Part shown: positions 36,893 through 46,604 of the stretch, piece by piece
How the letters are laid out: the number at the start of each line of letters is the position of its first letter
How positions within the stretch are numbered: the first letter of the stretch is position 1
Made by a program: the position numbers and the translations under genes
Notes under the pieces: generated by a model
Seen by the model: the letters and a program-made list of their open reading frames with translations, nothing else
The model's database searches: none
What the model was told of the DNA's origin: nothing
From: Blautia argi
GTDB lineage: Bacteria; Bacillota; Clostridia; Lachnospirales; Lachnospiraceae
Direction of reading: 5' to 3'
Assembly: GCF_003287895.1 (NCBI RefSeq)
Contig: NZ_CP030280.1
Span: forward strand, 2,672,501-2,736,500
Length of the DNA stretch: 64,000 nucleotides

Positions 36893-39392
36893 TTACTTAG
36901 TTTTTTCACCTAAAGTAAACGGAGCTTGTGTAACTGGGAAGTTGGGATTATAATACGGATCTCCCTTTTCCAGAATTTCCGGCCATTTTTTTTGGAATTT
37001 ATTCACTTCACTCTCAAAACGTGCAAGTTTCTCGGGGGTATCCTCATATCCCCTTGATTTTGATTCATAATGATACCACTCGGCATATGCATTATACACA
37101 ATCAGTTTATTCATTTTGCCAAGCTGCAAGCAGTAATCCACGTCATTGCAGGCTACAACAAACTGTTCATCAAATCCCCCCGCCTCTAAGAAACAGGCTT
37201 TTTCTTGTCATCATACACGCAGCAGTTACTGCACTGTAGTTACAGTTAATCACTGCCCGGACCATATAACCATAGTCATCCCGTCCAATTCCTGTATTGA
37301 CATGTCCGGCATATCCTCCGAAGCCAACTACAACTCCGGCATGCTGAACTGTATCATCTTCATACAGAAGCTTTGCCCCCACAGCTCCAACCTCTTCTCT
37401 CATACAGCAGCCCAGCATTTCCTTTAATGCATCTTCAGAAATCATCTCTGTATCATTATTCAAGAATAAAAGATACTCTCCATTTGTATAGTTTACTCCA
37501 AAATTATTGATAGCTGAATAATTAAAAATACCTTTCCAGGTTACTACTCTTACATTATCAAACTCTTTCTGGATGCTTTCATAATAAGCAAACGTTTCTT
37601 TTTCTGTACTGTTATTTTCCACAATAACAAATTCAAAATTCCTGTAACTGCTTTTACTCTGTATGGAACGAATACATGTGTCCAAGTCTTCTACATGGTC
37701 TTTATTAGGGATTACGATGGAAATCATTGGATTCCCAGGTGTATCATATTTCACATGATACATTCCCCACAGTCCCTGGTGTTCTACTGTTGCAGAAATA
37801 TGCATTCTCTTCAAATGAGCCTCAATAGCTTTCTTTCCGGCATCATACGCATACATCTTACTCGCCGGATCACCAGCCACCGAATTCTGATGAATTCGCC
37901 AATGGTAAAGAATCATAGGAATATGTTTGATTTTTTCTGAATTTTCAATACACCGAAACATTAAATCATAGTCCTGAGAACCGTCATATTCTGAACGAAA
38001 TCCCCCTATTTTTTTCATAATAGAATGCTTTACCACAAAAAAATGTGTGATGTAATTATGAGAACGGAATAAATCCATACTGAAATCCGGCTTAAAATTC
38101 GGGTCATTATGCTCTTTTCCATCACCGGTTATTTTATCTTCATCTGTATATAAAATATCATAATCCTCTTCCTGAAGAGCCGCTACAATTTCATATAAAG
38201 CATTGGGAGCCAGCAAATCATCATGATCAAATAACCCTATATAATCTCCTGTGGCCATCTGCAGGGCTGCATTGGTGTTATCTGCAATACCAAGATTTTT
38301 ATCCAAAATACAATAGCGAATCCTTTTATCCTTTTTCGCATAATTATCCAGAATTTCTTCTACTGTTTTGTCCCCTTCACTGCCGTCAGCAACACATAAT
38401 TCCCAGTTGGCATATGTCTGGTTGACAACAGAATCTAACATTTCTCGCAAAAAACCCTCTGGTGTCTTGTAAGTTGGAACAATGATGCTGATTTTAGGCT
38501 GTTTTTCAAAAATCTTAGTTTTCTGTTGTTGCAGTTCTTCCTCAGAAGGCATATTTTCTGCAAACCACTCTGCATAAGGCTTTTCTCTCCGATTTACTCC
38601 CTGTATGATGTATGCTTTTAGGCCTCTCACTCCATTTTCCCGCATATAGTGAAAAACCTTTTTTATAGTTCTTGGATTTGTTTTCTTTATTCCCTGTCTT
38701 GCAAATCCAATGGTTGATTTTACTTTCTGTCTTCGCATAAGTTTTTCTGGAAAAAGATGAATATTAATCGCATTTATTCCATCTGATAGACGCAGTTTAT
38801 AAGTTTTTCCTCTTTCATACGGAAACTCCAGATGAAATCCACATCTGCTGTTTTCTTTTGAAGCAAATCCGGCCTCAACAAGATCTGGTCTGTTTAAAAT
38901 CTGCGCAGTAAATTTTATTTCTTTTTCATCACTATCAAACACTTTATATTTCACAGACATATTTTCTATATTTGAAAATGTCCAGCCGGAAACTACAATA
39001 TGTTCTTTATCAATATAGTATTGGTCAATATTATGTGATATGCTGCTTCTGTCAACAATATCCAATATTTCCTGTTTTTCCAATTTCTTTATCAGCTTTT
39101 TCTTTCCCTCAGCCTGGATATAAAACTGGAATTCTTCAATTGTTTCTTCTGGGTCTACATATACCTTTATATGAAAACCGCACATTTTATCTACAGCAAA
39201 ATGTTTGAATTTTTTTACCACGTCTGGTCTTTTAATTTTTTTTAATCTATTGGCAACTACTTTTCCATTAATTTCTGTAATTAGTTCAAAAGGCTGTCCA
39301 TTCTTTTCAAACGCCCAACCATTGACCCGAATATAAGATTCATCAGGCTTTATCCGGTATTTGATTACATCAATACAACTTTTATACTGCAT
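36893..39392 (-). CDS. Tandem family 2 glycosyltransferase with a duplicated N-terminal domain, one-base frameshift
   Basis: Reading across one shift gives a protein of about 832 residues. The first 220 residues hold two related copies of a beta-rich unit: ING-type GWAF...RPDVVKKF...CGFHIKV and GWTF...RPDLVEAG...CGFHLEF. Two GT2 domains follow, opening with ISIIVPTYKTPEGFL and ISIVIPNKDHVEDLDTC, with GLFDHDDLLAPNAL and LFLNNDTEMISEDALKEMLG. The frame breaks near 37176-37190: a six-C run on the plus strand (37176-37181), or a single T nearby, carries one extra base. After correction ...GGFDEQFVVACNDVDYCLQLG joins the downstream part. I treat it as a sequence error, but a naturally variable gene cannot be excluded. 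Its close relative is at 33392-35221. Confidence 0.87.
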
Positions 39393-39415
39393 GTTTTCTC
39401 CAATCTGTCTATTTC

Positions 39416-40021
39416 TTATTTTAAAAATTTATACAACAGTTTAACAAATCCAACTACATATAACAGTAGACCAATCAAAACAATAAAATCCTTGATATTA
39501 AACTCTTTTGCCAGTACTTTCAGAACAAGCGCCTGATTCTGTTCTGTTCCATTTATTTTTAAGGACTTTGCACTGTTTTCTTTTTTTGTGGTAAAAATAC
39601 TGATTCCTTCTCCTGTATCAACCCCGTCCCCTCTAATCGTAAGACGGTACTGATTTTCTTTACTGTTCTTCACCTCTGGAAAAGAAATCTCTTTATAATC
39701 GTTATCTACAAATTCTGAAATTTTCAACTTGCCTTCCGCTACAACAGAATCATCTTTAACATTTACCAATTCATATGTCAACTGTTTATCGTTTGACCGT
39801 CCCCAGGTAGAAGTACGAATCAGAAGTCCGTTCATTCCATTATAATGCACTACAAATTCCTGTTCTATCTCTGCTCCATTGCTGATTTCTCCTACATTCT
39901 GATAAGCTGCTGCATCTACAGTCATATCATATATTGGTTGTTTCCACTGTCCATATGCATGAACAGCCCCAACTGTTACCATAAGAAGCATGATGATTAT
40001 TCTCTTTGCTATTTTTTTCAT
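39416..40021 (-). CDS. Uncharacterised membrane-anchored protein with an extracellular beta domain
   Basis: I do not recognise a named family. The protein has 201 residues: an N-terminal signal-anchor helix (about 5-22), an extracellular domain of about 140 residues that looks all-beta (alternating patterns such as QEFVVHYNGMNGLLIRTSTW and QYRLTIRGDG), and a C-terminal helix (FIVLIGLLLYVVGFVKLLY) with a short cytoplasmic end. The two-helix and beta-domain layout resembles the N-terminal part of DUF2142 proteins such as the one at 61080-62975, but without the catalytic-like membrane body. It lies 23 bases upstream of the tandem GT gene and 23 bases downstream of the exporter ATPase gene, so it is in the same operon and may act on the exported glycan. 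Confidence 0.75.
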   Translation of the reverse strand: MKKIAKRIIIMLLMVTVGAVHAYGQWKQPIYDMTVDAAAYQNVGEISNGAEIEQEFVVHYNGMNGLLIRTSTWGRSNDKQLTYELVNVKDDSVVAEGKLKISEFVDNDYKEISFPEVKNSKENQYRLTIRGDGVDTGEGISIFTTKKENSAKSLKINGTEQNQALVLKVLAKEFNIKDFIVLIGLLLYVVGFVKLLYKFLK

Positions 40022-40044
40022 ATAAACCTCACTCTGACCTTCTT

Positions 40045-40778
40045 TTAATATGCCTGTTCATAAAGAGCACATACTTCTTCTGTGGGTCCAATCATTCGAA
40101 CATGCCCTTTTTCAATCCATACTGTTTTCGTACACAGCTTTTTAACCTGTTCAATACTGTGGGATACAAATAAAATAGACGTATCCTTTTTCATCATCTG
40201 CTGAATACGCTTCTCGCATTTTTGCTGAAATCTAAAATCTCCAACAGAAAGCACTTCATCTACGATCAAAATATCAGGAGTACCTATCGTTGCAATTGCA
40301 AAAGCAAGACGTGCAAGCATACCAGACGAAAAATTCTTAATTGGAACGTCCATAAAATCTCTGAGTTCTGAAAACTCTACAATATCCTCATAATGTGCTT
40401 CCATAGATTTCCTGTCATATCCCAGAATTGCCCCATTCAGGAAAATATTCTCTCTCGCAGTCAAATCATGGTCAAATCCTGCTCCCAGTTCAATTAAGGG
40501 TGCTACTGTCCCATAAACTTTGACACTTCCTGTATATGGCTTTAATACACCTGCTACAGTTTTTAACAATGTACTTTTCCCGCATCCGTTGAGTCCAATC
40601 AATGCAACCGATTCACCTTTTCTACAGTCAGACTTACATTCTGAAGTGCCATAAACTCATCGTATTCTATCTGCTTTTTAATTTTCTTTATAATATATTC
40701 TTTTATGCTGTCAATCCGTTCCCGCGATAAATGAAACCTTACGGAAACATTTGAAACTTCCACCATAATCTCTGACAT
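40045..40778 (-). CDS. Polysaccharide ABC exporter ATP-binding protein (Wzt/TagH-like, short), one-base frameshift
   Basis: This ATPase drives export of a lipid-linked glycan. It begins with MSEIMVEVSNVSVRFHLS, the usual opening of Wzt and TagH. The frame needs one extra base in a four-T run at 40618-40621 (giving VEKGESVALIGLNGCGKST); Walker A is GLNGCGKST, the signature is NFSSGMLARLAFAIA, and Walker B is ILIVDEVLSVGD. The corrected length is 244 residues, so it lacks the C-terminal carbohydrate-binding domain of Wzt. AGGAGAG precedes the ATG at 40778. It follows the permease gene after 10 bases. Confidence 0.92.
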
Positions 40779-40788
40779 ATTTTCTCTC

Positions 40789-41565
40789 CTAAATATTAAG
40801 AATAAATTTATCCTGACTCTTATAAAATACAAATAATCCAAATAAAAATGTTCCTACTGCTATCACTGAACTTATCAAAAGCTGCCCCAAAGTAGGTAAT
40901 GTATTATAAAGCATCAAATTTCTAAACATATTTAAAATTCCTGTTAGCGGATTCAATTCTACAAAAAATCTTATTTTGGGTGAAAGAATTGATATTGGAT
41001 AAATAACAGGAGTTAAATATGTCAGTGCCGTAATCAAAACTCCGTATAAATGAATAATATCTCTGAATTTTACTGCAATTGTTGCCAACAGCAATCCGAC
41101 ACCTGTAGAAAGCACAATGAGTATTGCCATTGGTACAATCAGTAATAAAACAGTAAAATTAAGTTCCACATCTGAAAATATCATTACGACAATTAAAGCG
41201 CAAAAAGAAGCCATAACATTGACAATACTCGATGCTACTCTTGAAAGAGTAAACAAATATTTGGGAATATATACTTTCTTAATCAAAGGTGCATTTTGAA
41301 TAATTGAAGACATTGCACTTGACGTTGACTCTGAGAAAAAGTTAAACACAACCTGTCCACTTAAAATATAAAGTGGATAATTTTCTACCTGAAATTTAAA
41401 AATATGAGAAAATACCACTGACAACACAAGCATCATCAGCAAAGGGTTCAAAAGAGTCCATAATACACCTAAAATGGATCGTCTGTACTTTGTCTTAATA
41501 TCTCTTGTAACCAGTTCTTTAAGAAGTGGCCGGAATTTTAAAAAATTCTGTACATATACTGACAC
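40789..41565 (-). CDS. Polysaccharide ABC exporter permease (Wzm/TagG-like, ABC-2)
   Basis: This is the membrane partner of the ATPase. It has the amphipathic start LKELVTRDIKTKYRRSILGVLWTLLNP split by the first helix and about six membrane helices, ending with LFVFYKSQDKFILNI. These are typical of ABC-2 transporters that export O-antigen or teichoic acid chains. Length 258 residues. The start is GTG at 41565, with GGAGG seven bases upstream. Confidence 0.93.
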   Translation of the reverse strand: MSVYVQNFLKFRPLLKELVTRDIKTKYRRSILGVLWTLLNPLLMMLVLSVVFSHIFKFQVENYPLYILSGQVVFNFFSESTSSAMSSIIQNAPLIKKVYIPKYLFTLSRVASSIVNVMASFCALIVVMIFSDVELNFTVLLLIVPMAILIVLSTGVGLLLATIAVKFRDIIHLYGVLITALTYLTPVIYPISILSPKIRFFVELNPLTGILNMFRNLMLYNTLPTLGQLLISSVIAVGTFLFGLFVFYKSQDKFILNI

Positions 41566-41742
41566 AGTTTATCCTCCAATCATTTATTCTTGTACTGTAT
41601 ATTCAGTTATGTTGTATTATAGCACTTCCTTAAAGCTTTTTCAATCTCCGAGATTTCCCTCTATATTCTTCAAATTATATATCACTTTACAAATGTTCCA
41701 CACCGTGATACTCTGACAGTAATAATAAAATCGAGGTGTCCT

Positions 41743-42969
41743 ATGTTTAACCCTAAAATAAGTATTTTAATGGTAAACTATAATCATGAAATACATCTTC
41801 CCCTGGCAATTGAAAGCGTTCTGGCGCAATCCTACCGAAATATTCAATTCGTTATTGTAGATGATGGTTCTACAGATAACTCACAGAAAATCATAGCTGA
41901 TTATGCAGCAAAAGATTCCCGTATTGAATATTATTTTTTAACCCAAAACCGTCATATTTGCCATGCTACAAATTTCGGTTTCAGCAAAGTAACCGGGGAA
42001 TATCTTGCAAGAATAGACAGTGATGATATCTGGTATCCTGATAAACTTCAAAAGCAGCTGAACTTTATGCAAAAAACACCTGATTGTGAGATATGTTTTT
42101 CCTGGACAGATTTGATTGATGAAAACGGAAAAAATATTAATACTTCAGAGCAAGATCTTTACAACCTGTTTAACGGACAACACCCTTCTTGCCAGGAACA
42201 CTGGCTGGAATTTTTCTTTATACATGGAAATTGTCTTTCTCACCCTTCTCTGTTAATGAAAACTAAAATACAACAGGAAATCGGCGCATTTAACCCTGCT
42301 TATCGCCAAGTCCACGATTTTGATTACTGGATTCGCATTGCAAAAAAATATCCGATTTTTGTTATGGAAGAAAAACTAACTGCTATGCGTCGCTTTTTGT
42401 CCTCCTCTGCATTGAATACAAGTTCCGTAACAGAAGAAGATACAACCAGATATCTGAACGAATATTTACTAGTTCGCAAACATTTTTTTGATGACATGAA
42501 TCCAGAGCTGTTTGTCCGTACCTTCCGTCCTTATTTTCGCAAAGCAGAAGCCTCTTCCCGCGAAGAACTGCTCTGTGAACAGGCTTTTTTACTCTGTAAC
42601 TGTAATTATGGCGGCAAAGCAAATCCTATACTTGGCATCATGAAGCTGGAAGAGCTTTTAAACAGCCCTTCCACCGCTGAAGTACTGGAAAATACTTATG
42701 GTTTTACAGCAAAATCATATTATAAGCTCACTCAACAGCATATATTCTGCGACTCGTTTATTCAGGACTCTCTCCTTACTGCAGAATCTGATTCCGTTAG
42801 AATCGAAAAACTAACAAAGCATTTGACGGATTGCCAAAAACAGTTAGAGGAATCCAGAAAACAAATAGAAGTACTATCCGATACTCTTGAACTGCTTACC
42901 TCTTCTACTTCCTGGAAACTGACTGCTCCCATCCGTCATATTTTGGAGCATTTGCGGAAGCATACCTGA
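41743..42969 (+). CDS. Family 2 glycosyltransferase with C-terminal coiled coil
   Basis: The N-terminal GT-A domain (about 1-230) opens with ISILMVNYNHEIHLPLAIES, with VDDGSTDNS and ARIDSDDIWYPDKL. The central region is helical; residues 350-385 form a coiled coil (KHLTDCQKQLEESRKQIEVLSD). The end is STSWKLTAPIRHILEHLRK, a motif that recurs at the ends of large surface-glycan enzymes. Length 408 residues. It is on the plus strand, divergent from the exporter genes. A possible promoter (TTGTAC at 41590, TATTAT at 41615) has a 19-base spacer, so it is uncertain. Confidence 0.88.
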   Translation: MFNPKISILMVNYNHEIHLPLAIESVLAQSYRNIQFVIVDDGSTDNSQKIIADYAAKDSRIEYYFLTQNRHICHATNFGFSKVTGEYLARIDSDDIWYPDKLQKQLNFMQKTPDCEICFSWTDLIDENGKNINTSEQDLYNLFNGQHPSCQEHWLEFFFIHGNCLSHPSLLMKTKIQQEIGAFNPAYRQVHDFDYWIRIAKKYPIFVMEEKLTAMRRFLSSSALNTSSVTEEDTTRYLNEYLLVRKHFFDDMNPELFVRTFRPYFRKAEASSREELLCEQAFLLCNCNYGGKANPILGIMKLEELLNSPSTAEVLENTYGFTAKSYYKLTQQHIFCDSFIQDSLLTAESDSVRIEKLTKHLTDCQKQLEESRKQIEVLSDTLELLTSSTSWKLTAPIRHILEHLRKHT

Positions 42970-43008
42970 TTTATGTGTATCCTGAAAAAAATGAGACCCT
43001 GAAAAAAA

Positions 43009-43314
43009 TCATAGCAATTCCATAATTCTTTCTGCCACGAACACTGCCCCGCAGGAAAACAAAGCCACAGTTACCAGACTTTTTTTCTTTAAGGCCAGCA
43101 GTACAGCCATGACAAAGCCTGCAAGCGCCGAAAGCGGAGATTTCGTTGCATATAAAATCGCCGGAAAGGTCATAGCTGTCAGACAGGTATAGGGCACATA
43201 ATATAAGAAAGAACGAACATAGACATTGGAAATCTTCTTCTGAATCAAAGTCAATGGCAACATACGAATCAAATATGTGACACCTGCCATTACCAAAATA
43301 TAGATGTAAATCAT
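43009..43314 (-). CDS. azlD: AzlD-type branched-chain amino acid transport subunit
   Basis: A small membrane protein of 101 residues with four predicted helices, containing the family motif YLIRMLPLTLI and LYYVPYTCLTAMTFPAIL. With AzlC it forms an exporter for branched-chain amino acids or their analogues. I start it at 43314, where ATGA overlaps the azlC stop by four bases. Longer in-frame ORFs reaching upstream are shadows of azlC. Confidence 0.88.
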   Translation of the reverse strand: MIYIYILVMAGVTYLIRMLPLTLIQKKISNVYVRSFLYYVPYTCLTAMTFPAILYATKSPLSALAGFVMAVLLALKKKSLVTVALFSCGAVFVAERIMELL

Positions 43315-44015
43315 TTCTCTTCCTCCTTGACCGGGAAAAGTACAGCCCCAAGCCCGGCTGCCAATATTGTGCAAAGAATCATAGAAAAACCGGAAGAAAT
43401 CTCCTTCAGTACAGGCAGATAGTAAAAGGTTGTACTCAGTATCAGTGCTGTCACGGTTACAACTGCAATTTCTCTGTGTTCCTTTGCCACAGGAACTACA
43501 ATAGCAATAAACATACCGTAAAGCGCAATACCAAGAGCGCTGATAATATCTGCCGGAAGCAAGGTGCCCGCCACAGCTCCTGCCAGAGTTCCTCCGCTCC
43601 AGCCTATGACCGGAAGCAGCATAAGTCCATACATATACCATTTTCCCACAGTCCCCGGCTTGGAACTTGCCACTGCAAAAATTTCATCTGTATTTCCATA
43701 GGCAATCAACATACGGTCAGCCAGACTTACAGAAGCATCCAGCTTCTGTGATAAAGACAGGGACATCAGTGCATATCGAATATTCACTACCAGCTGTGTA
43801 AGTGCCATCTCCATAAGAGATGCTCCGGAAACAATGACATTTAATCCGGCAAACTGCCCTGCTGATGTCAGATTCAACAGCGAAATCAAAACTGCATGAA
43901 AAGGGGAAATTCCATCCTTCACTGCCAGCATTCCAAAGGTAAAACTCACTGAAAAATAACCAATGCCAATGGGAATCCCGTCCTTCACTCCCTTTTTTAT
44001 ATTATTATGTACCAT
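43311..44015 (-). CDS. azlC: AzlC-type branched-chain amino acid transport protein
   Basis: The membrane subunit, with GVKDGIPIGIGYFSVSFTFGMLA near the start (split by a turn), NLTSAGQFAGL and QLVVNIRYALMSLSL. Seven to eight helices are predicted. I start at 44015 (MVHNNIKK), preceded by GGGAGAG, giving 234 residues. The in-frame ATG at 44066 has no site. It follows the HPr gene. Confidence 0.9.
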   Translation of the reverse strand: MVHNNIKKGVKDGIPIGIGYFSVSFTFGMLAVKDGISPFHAVLISLLNLTSAGQFAGLNVIVSGASLMEMALTQLVVNIRYALMSLSLSQKLDASVSLADRMLIAYGNTDEIFAVASSKPGTVGKWYMYGLMLLPVIGWSGGTLAGAVAGTLLPADIISALGIALYGMFIAIVVPVAKEHREIAVVTVTALILSTTFYYLPVLKEISSGFSMILCTILAAGLGAVLFPVKEEEK

Positions 44016-44092
44016 TTTTTCTCTCCCGTACCCTCTTTTTATTTTTTCTATAAAGAAAAGGACCATCGCTCAAAACAACAGCCCTTCTTTTC

Positions 44093-44356
44093 CTATTCTC
44101 CAAGTCCGCTCTCTATTGCCGCCACCAACGTCTTTAAGGCAGTTTCTTCATCTTCCCCTTCGCAGATAAGCTCTATTTCATTTCCACACTTGATACATGC
44201 GCCAAGTACGCTCAAAACACTTTTTGCATTTGCAGTATTCCCCTTAAAACGAAAGGTAATCAGCGACTTGAATTTCATAGCTTCTTTACACAAAAGTCCT
44301 GCTGGTCTTAAATGAAGACCTGTGGGATTTGTAATCGTTACTTTTTGACTAACCAT
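44093..44356 (-). CDS. HPr family phosphocarrier protein
   Basis: The protein has 87 residues. The phosphorylatable histidine is in GLHLRPAG and the regulatory serine in AKSVLSVLGA, so both HPr phosphorylation sites are present. Position 16 has Leu where classical HPr has Ala (HARPA). Two cysteines lie in GACIKCG. No PTS enzyme is adjacent; the gene sits directly after cdaR. It may be the main HPr or a paralogue with a regulatory role. AGGAAGTG precedes the ATG. Confidence 0.9.
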   Translation of the reverse strand: MVSQKVTITNPTGLHLRPAGLLCKEAMKFKSLITFRFKGNTANAKSVLSVLGACIKCGNEIELICEGEDEETALKTLVAAIESGLGE

Positions 44357-44377
44357 AGACTCACTTCCTGTCCTCTT

Positions 44378-45664
44378 CTATTTTTCAGATGCTTCAATCA
44401 ACGTTACCTTAACAGTAATATCCTCTACCAGTTCATATCCTTTAGGCAGGGATACAGATACCGGCAAAGTATTTTCTCCTGCTTTGACATCTTTCAAATT
44501 AATCTTCATCTGAATATCCTCTGTCTTCAGGTTATCCAAATCTTCCTCTTTTGCTTTGATGCGGGCAATCACCTTATCCGGTTCAAATTTGTAATTCATA
44601 TCCTCCGGCTTGTTCTCCACCTTAATCTGTGTTGGAGATACCTCATAATCTCTGCTGTTATAAGGCAATATCTTCACTGTTGCAATCACCGTGCTGTTAA
44701 TATCCCTTGCCAGACGCATATCCTCCGGAAGCAGTTCACTGATATCAACCTCTACATCAAAGTCTGAATCCCGACCGGAAACATCTATATAGCCACCCGG
44801 TATGGTTAGTACATTTCCCAGCTCTGCCAGCCTTTGCAGCTCCTCATCTGTACCTGCCAGACTCACGGTTTCCGGCACCACGCTGACAGAATCCACTTCA
44901 TATCCATATTTCGGCGAACCACTGTATTCTGCCTGAAGCTGCACATTTTTCTTCACTTTCCAGAACTCTGTCTGAACCTTTATCTGATTGTTATGGATTC
45001 CTGCCAGATTCAGATACGACAGTTGCTTTTCTGAAAGTTCTTCCTGGTTTTTATCATATATTTTCAGTTCAGAATCTATCTCTCCGTCATTTTCGCTCTT
45101 CATGCCTGTAACATCAATCTTTGCCACAACTTTATCAATTTTATTCACAATGGAGTCCGGACCTGAAATCGTCACCTTTGCAGGATTCGCCTGGAGATTT
45201 CCCACCTCATAATCCTTGTCCGGCGTTGTATCTCCGGTATTGATTGCAATGGTCTTCTCCACACTTGTCTGATTTTCAATATCTACCTGAATATTTCTGG
45301 GCGTTACCGTAAGATTGTCATCACTGATATTTTTACAGGAAACCTCTACCGGCACCATTTTCGGAGTCCCTTCCATGTAAATTTGAGTCATATCTGCCTG
45401 CGCTATAATATCTTCTTTTTTTAAATCCTTTATTACACTTTCCGCTGCTTTGATGCGTACCTTTACCGTATCGTTTCCTTCCATAAGCAGAGGAATCTTC
45501 ATATCATTTGCCAGATAAGATTCATTGACCAGGGTTACCGGAATCTCATAAAAGGTTTGAACAATCACAGGATCCTGAACATTTTTGACAATCAGCCAAA
45601 TAAGAACCGCAATAAACAGGGAAAGAATTTTCAGTGTAAATTTATTCATCAGACTTTTTTTCAT
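44378..45664 (-). CDS. cdaR: YbbR-domain protein CdaR, regulator of CdaA
   Basis: CdaR is an extracellular protein that modulates the diadenylate cyclase CdaA. An N-terminal signal-anchor helix (NKFTLKILSLFIAVLIWLIV) is followed by about four YbbR-type beta repeats, visible as repeating patterns such as IPVTLVNE, VPVEVSCKN and LPVSVSLPKG. Length 428 residues. The start at 45664 overlaps the end of cdaA by 23 bases; an alternative ATG lies at 45649. Confidence 0.92.
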   Translation of the reverse strand: MKKSLMNKFTLKILSLFIAVLIWLIVKNVQDPVIVQTFYEIPVTLVNESYLANDMKIPLLMEGNDTVKVRIKAAESVIKDLKKEDIIAQADMTQIYMEGTPKMVPVEVSCKNISDDNLTVTPRNIQVDIENQTSVEKTIAINTGDTTPDKDYEVGNLQANPAKVTISGPDSIVNKIDKVVAKIDVTGMKSENDGEIDSELKIYDKNQEELSEKQLSYLNLAGIHNNQIKVQTEFWKVKKNVQLQAEYSGSPKYGYEVDSVSVVPETVSLAGTDEELQRLAELGNVLTIPGGYIDVSGRDSDFDVEVDISELLPEDMRLARDINSTVIATVKILPYNSRDYEVSPTQIKVENKPEDMNYKFEPDKVIARIKAKEEDLDNLKTEDIQMKINLKDVKAGENTLPVSVSLPKGYELVEDITVKVTLIEASEK

Positions 45665-46538
45665 TCTTCATCAGTCCCTTCCAAAACTTTCTTTTATTTT
45701 TCAGTTTTTCCTGTTTTACGTTATTCTGTTCTACTTTCAGGATTTCCCTTAATTCCTCTTTTGTCACACCGACCTGAAGTCTGCCCCGGTTTGCCACAGA
45801 AACTCTTCCCGTTTCTTCTGACACAATAATGGTAAGGGAATCACTGACCTCACTGATACCCACTCCGGCTCTGTGCCTGGTTCCCAGATTTTTATTCAGT
45901 TCCAGATTATCCGACAGCGGCAGATAACAGGTTGCTGCTACAATTCTGTCACCCCTTACAATGACTGCTCCGTCATGAAGCGGTGTATTATGTTCAAAAA
46001 TATTAATTAACAGCTGACTGCTGATTAAAGAGTCCAGATTAATCCCGGTTCTGATAAACTCATTTAAAATGGTATCTTCTTCAATAACAATCAATGCTCC
46101 AGTCTTTACTGCACCCATTTCAAAACTGGCGCGTACAATTTCATTCACCGTTCTGTCACTGAAACGTCCTGTTTCTTCTTTTTTATTACTGTCAAAGGGA
46201 ATCAGGGTACTCACAATTTTCTTATGTCCCAGTTCTTCCAGCGCTTTTCTAAGCTCCGGCTGAAAAATAATCAGAATTGCCGTAATGGCATATCCACCGG
46301 CATTGTACACCAACCATAAAATGGTGTTCATTTCCAGAAGATATGCAATAAACGTAAATACTAATACAATTAAAATACCCTTTAAAAGAGAATAGGCTCT
46401 GGTATTTCTAATCCAAAGCATGAACTGATATACAAATACTGCTATCAGCAGTATTTCTACAATATCAATCCAGCGAATCGTGGAAAAGGACGCAAAGGCG
46501 CCAAAATAATTTTCCAGAAAATCAAAAATCCTGCCCAT
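45642..46538 (-). CDS. cdaA: Diadenylate cyclase CdaA
   Basis: CdaA makes c-di-AMP, which controls potassium and osmolyte uptake and wall integrity. Three N-terminal membrane helices (about residues 15-80) precede the DisA_N domain with LHDGAVIVRGDRI and GTRHRAGVGISE, the residues that bind ATP and metal. I start at 46538 (MGRIFDFLEN), with GGGGAGGTG upstream; an in-frame ATG at 46565 lacks this. Length 298 residues. It is followed by cdaR, but the usual third gene, glmM, is missing here. Confidence 0.95.
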   Translation of the reverse strand: MGRIFDFLENYFGAFASFSTIRWIDIVEILLIAVFVYQFMLWIRNTRAYSLLKGILIVLVFTFIAYLLEMNTILWLVYNAGGYAITAILIIFQPELRKALEELGHKKIVSTLIPFDSNKKEETGRFSDRTVNEIVRASFEMGAVKTGALIVIEEDTILNEFIRTGINLDSLISSQLLINIFEHNTPLHDGAVIVRGDRIVAATCYLPLSDNLELNKNLGTRHRAGVGISEVSDSLTIIVSEETGRVSVANRGRLQVGVTKEELREILKVEQNNVKQEKLKNKRKFWKGLMKNEKKSDE

Positions 46539-46604
46539 TTTCTTCACCTCCCCTTTCTTCAGCAACGTTTCTTTTTTTCTGTTTCAGAGGCAGATACCTG
46601 ATAT

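Noticed and set aside
37176..37181. Phase variation through the six-C run in the tandem glycosyltransferase gene
   Set aside because: Six bases is short for slippage, and similar one-base shifts occur in housekeeping genes nearby. A sequence error is simpler, though reads could reopen the idea.
42970..43008. Near direct repeat CCTGAAAAAAAT between two converging genes
   Set aside because: Two short copies of low complexity with no hairpin; most likely chance.
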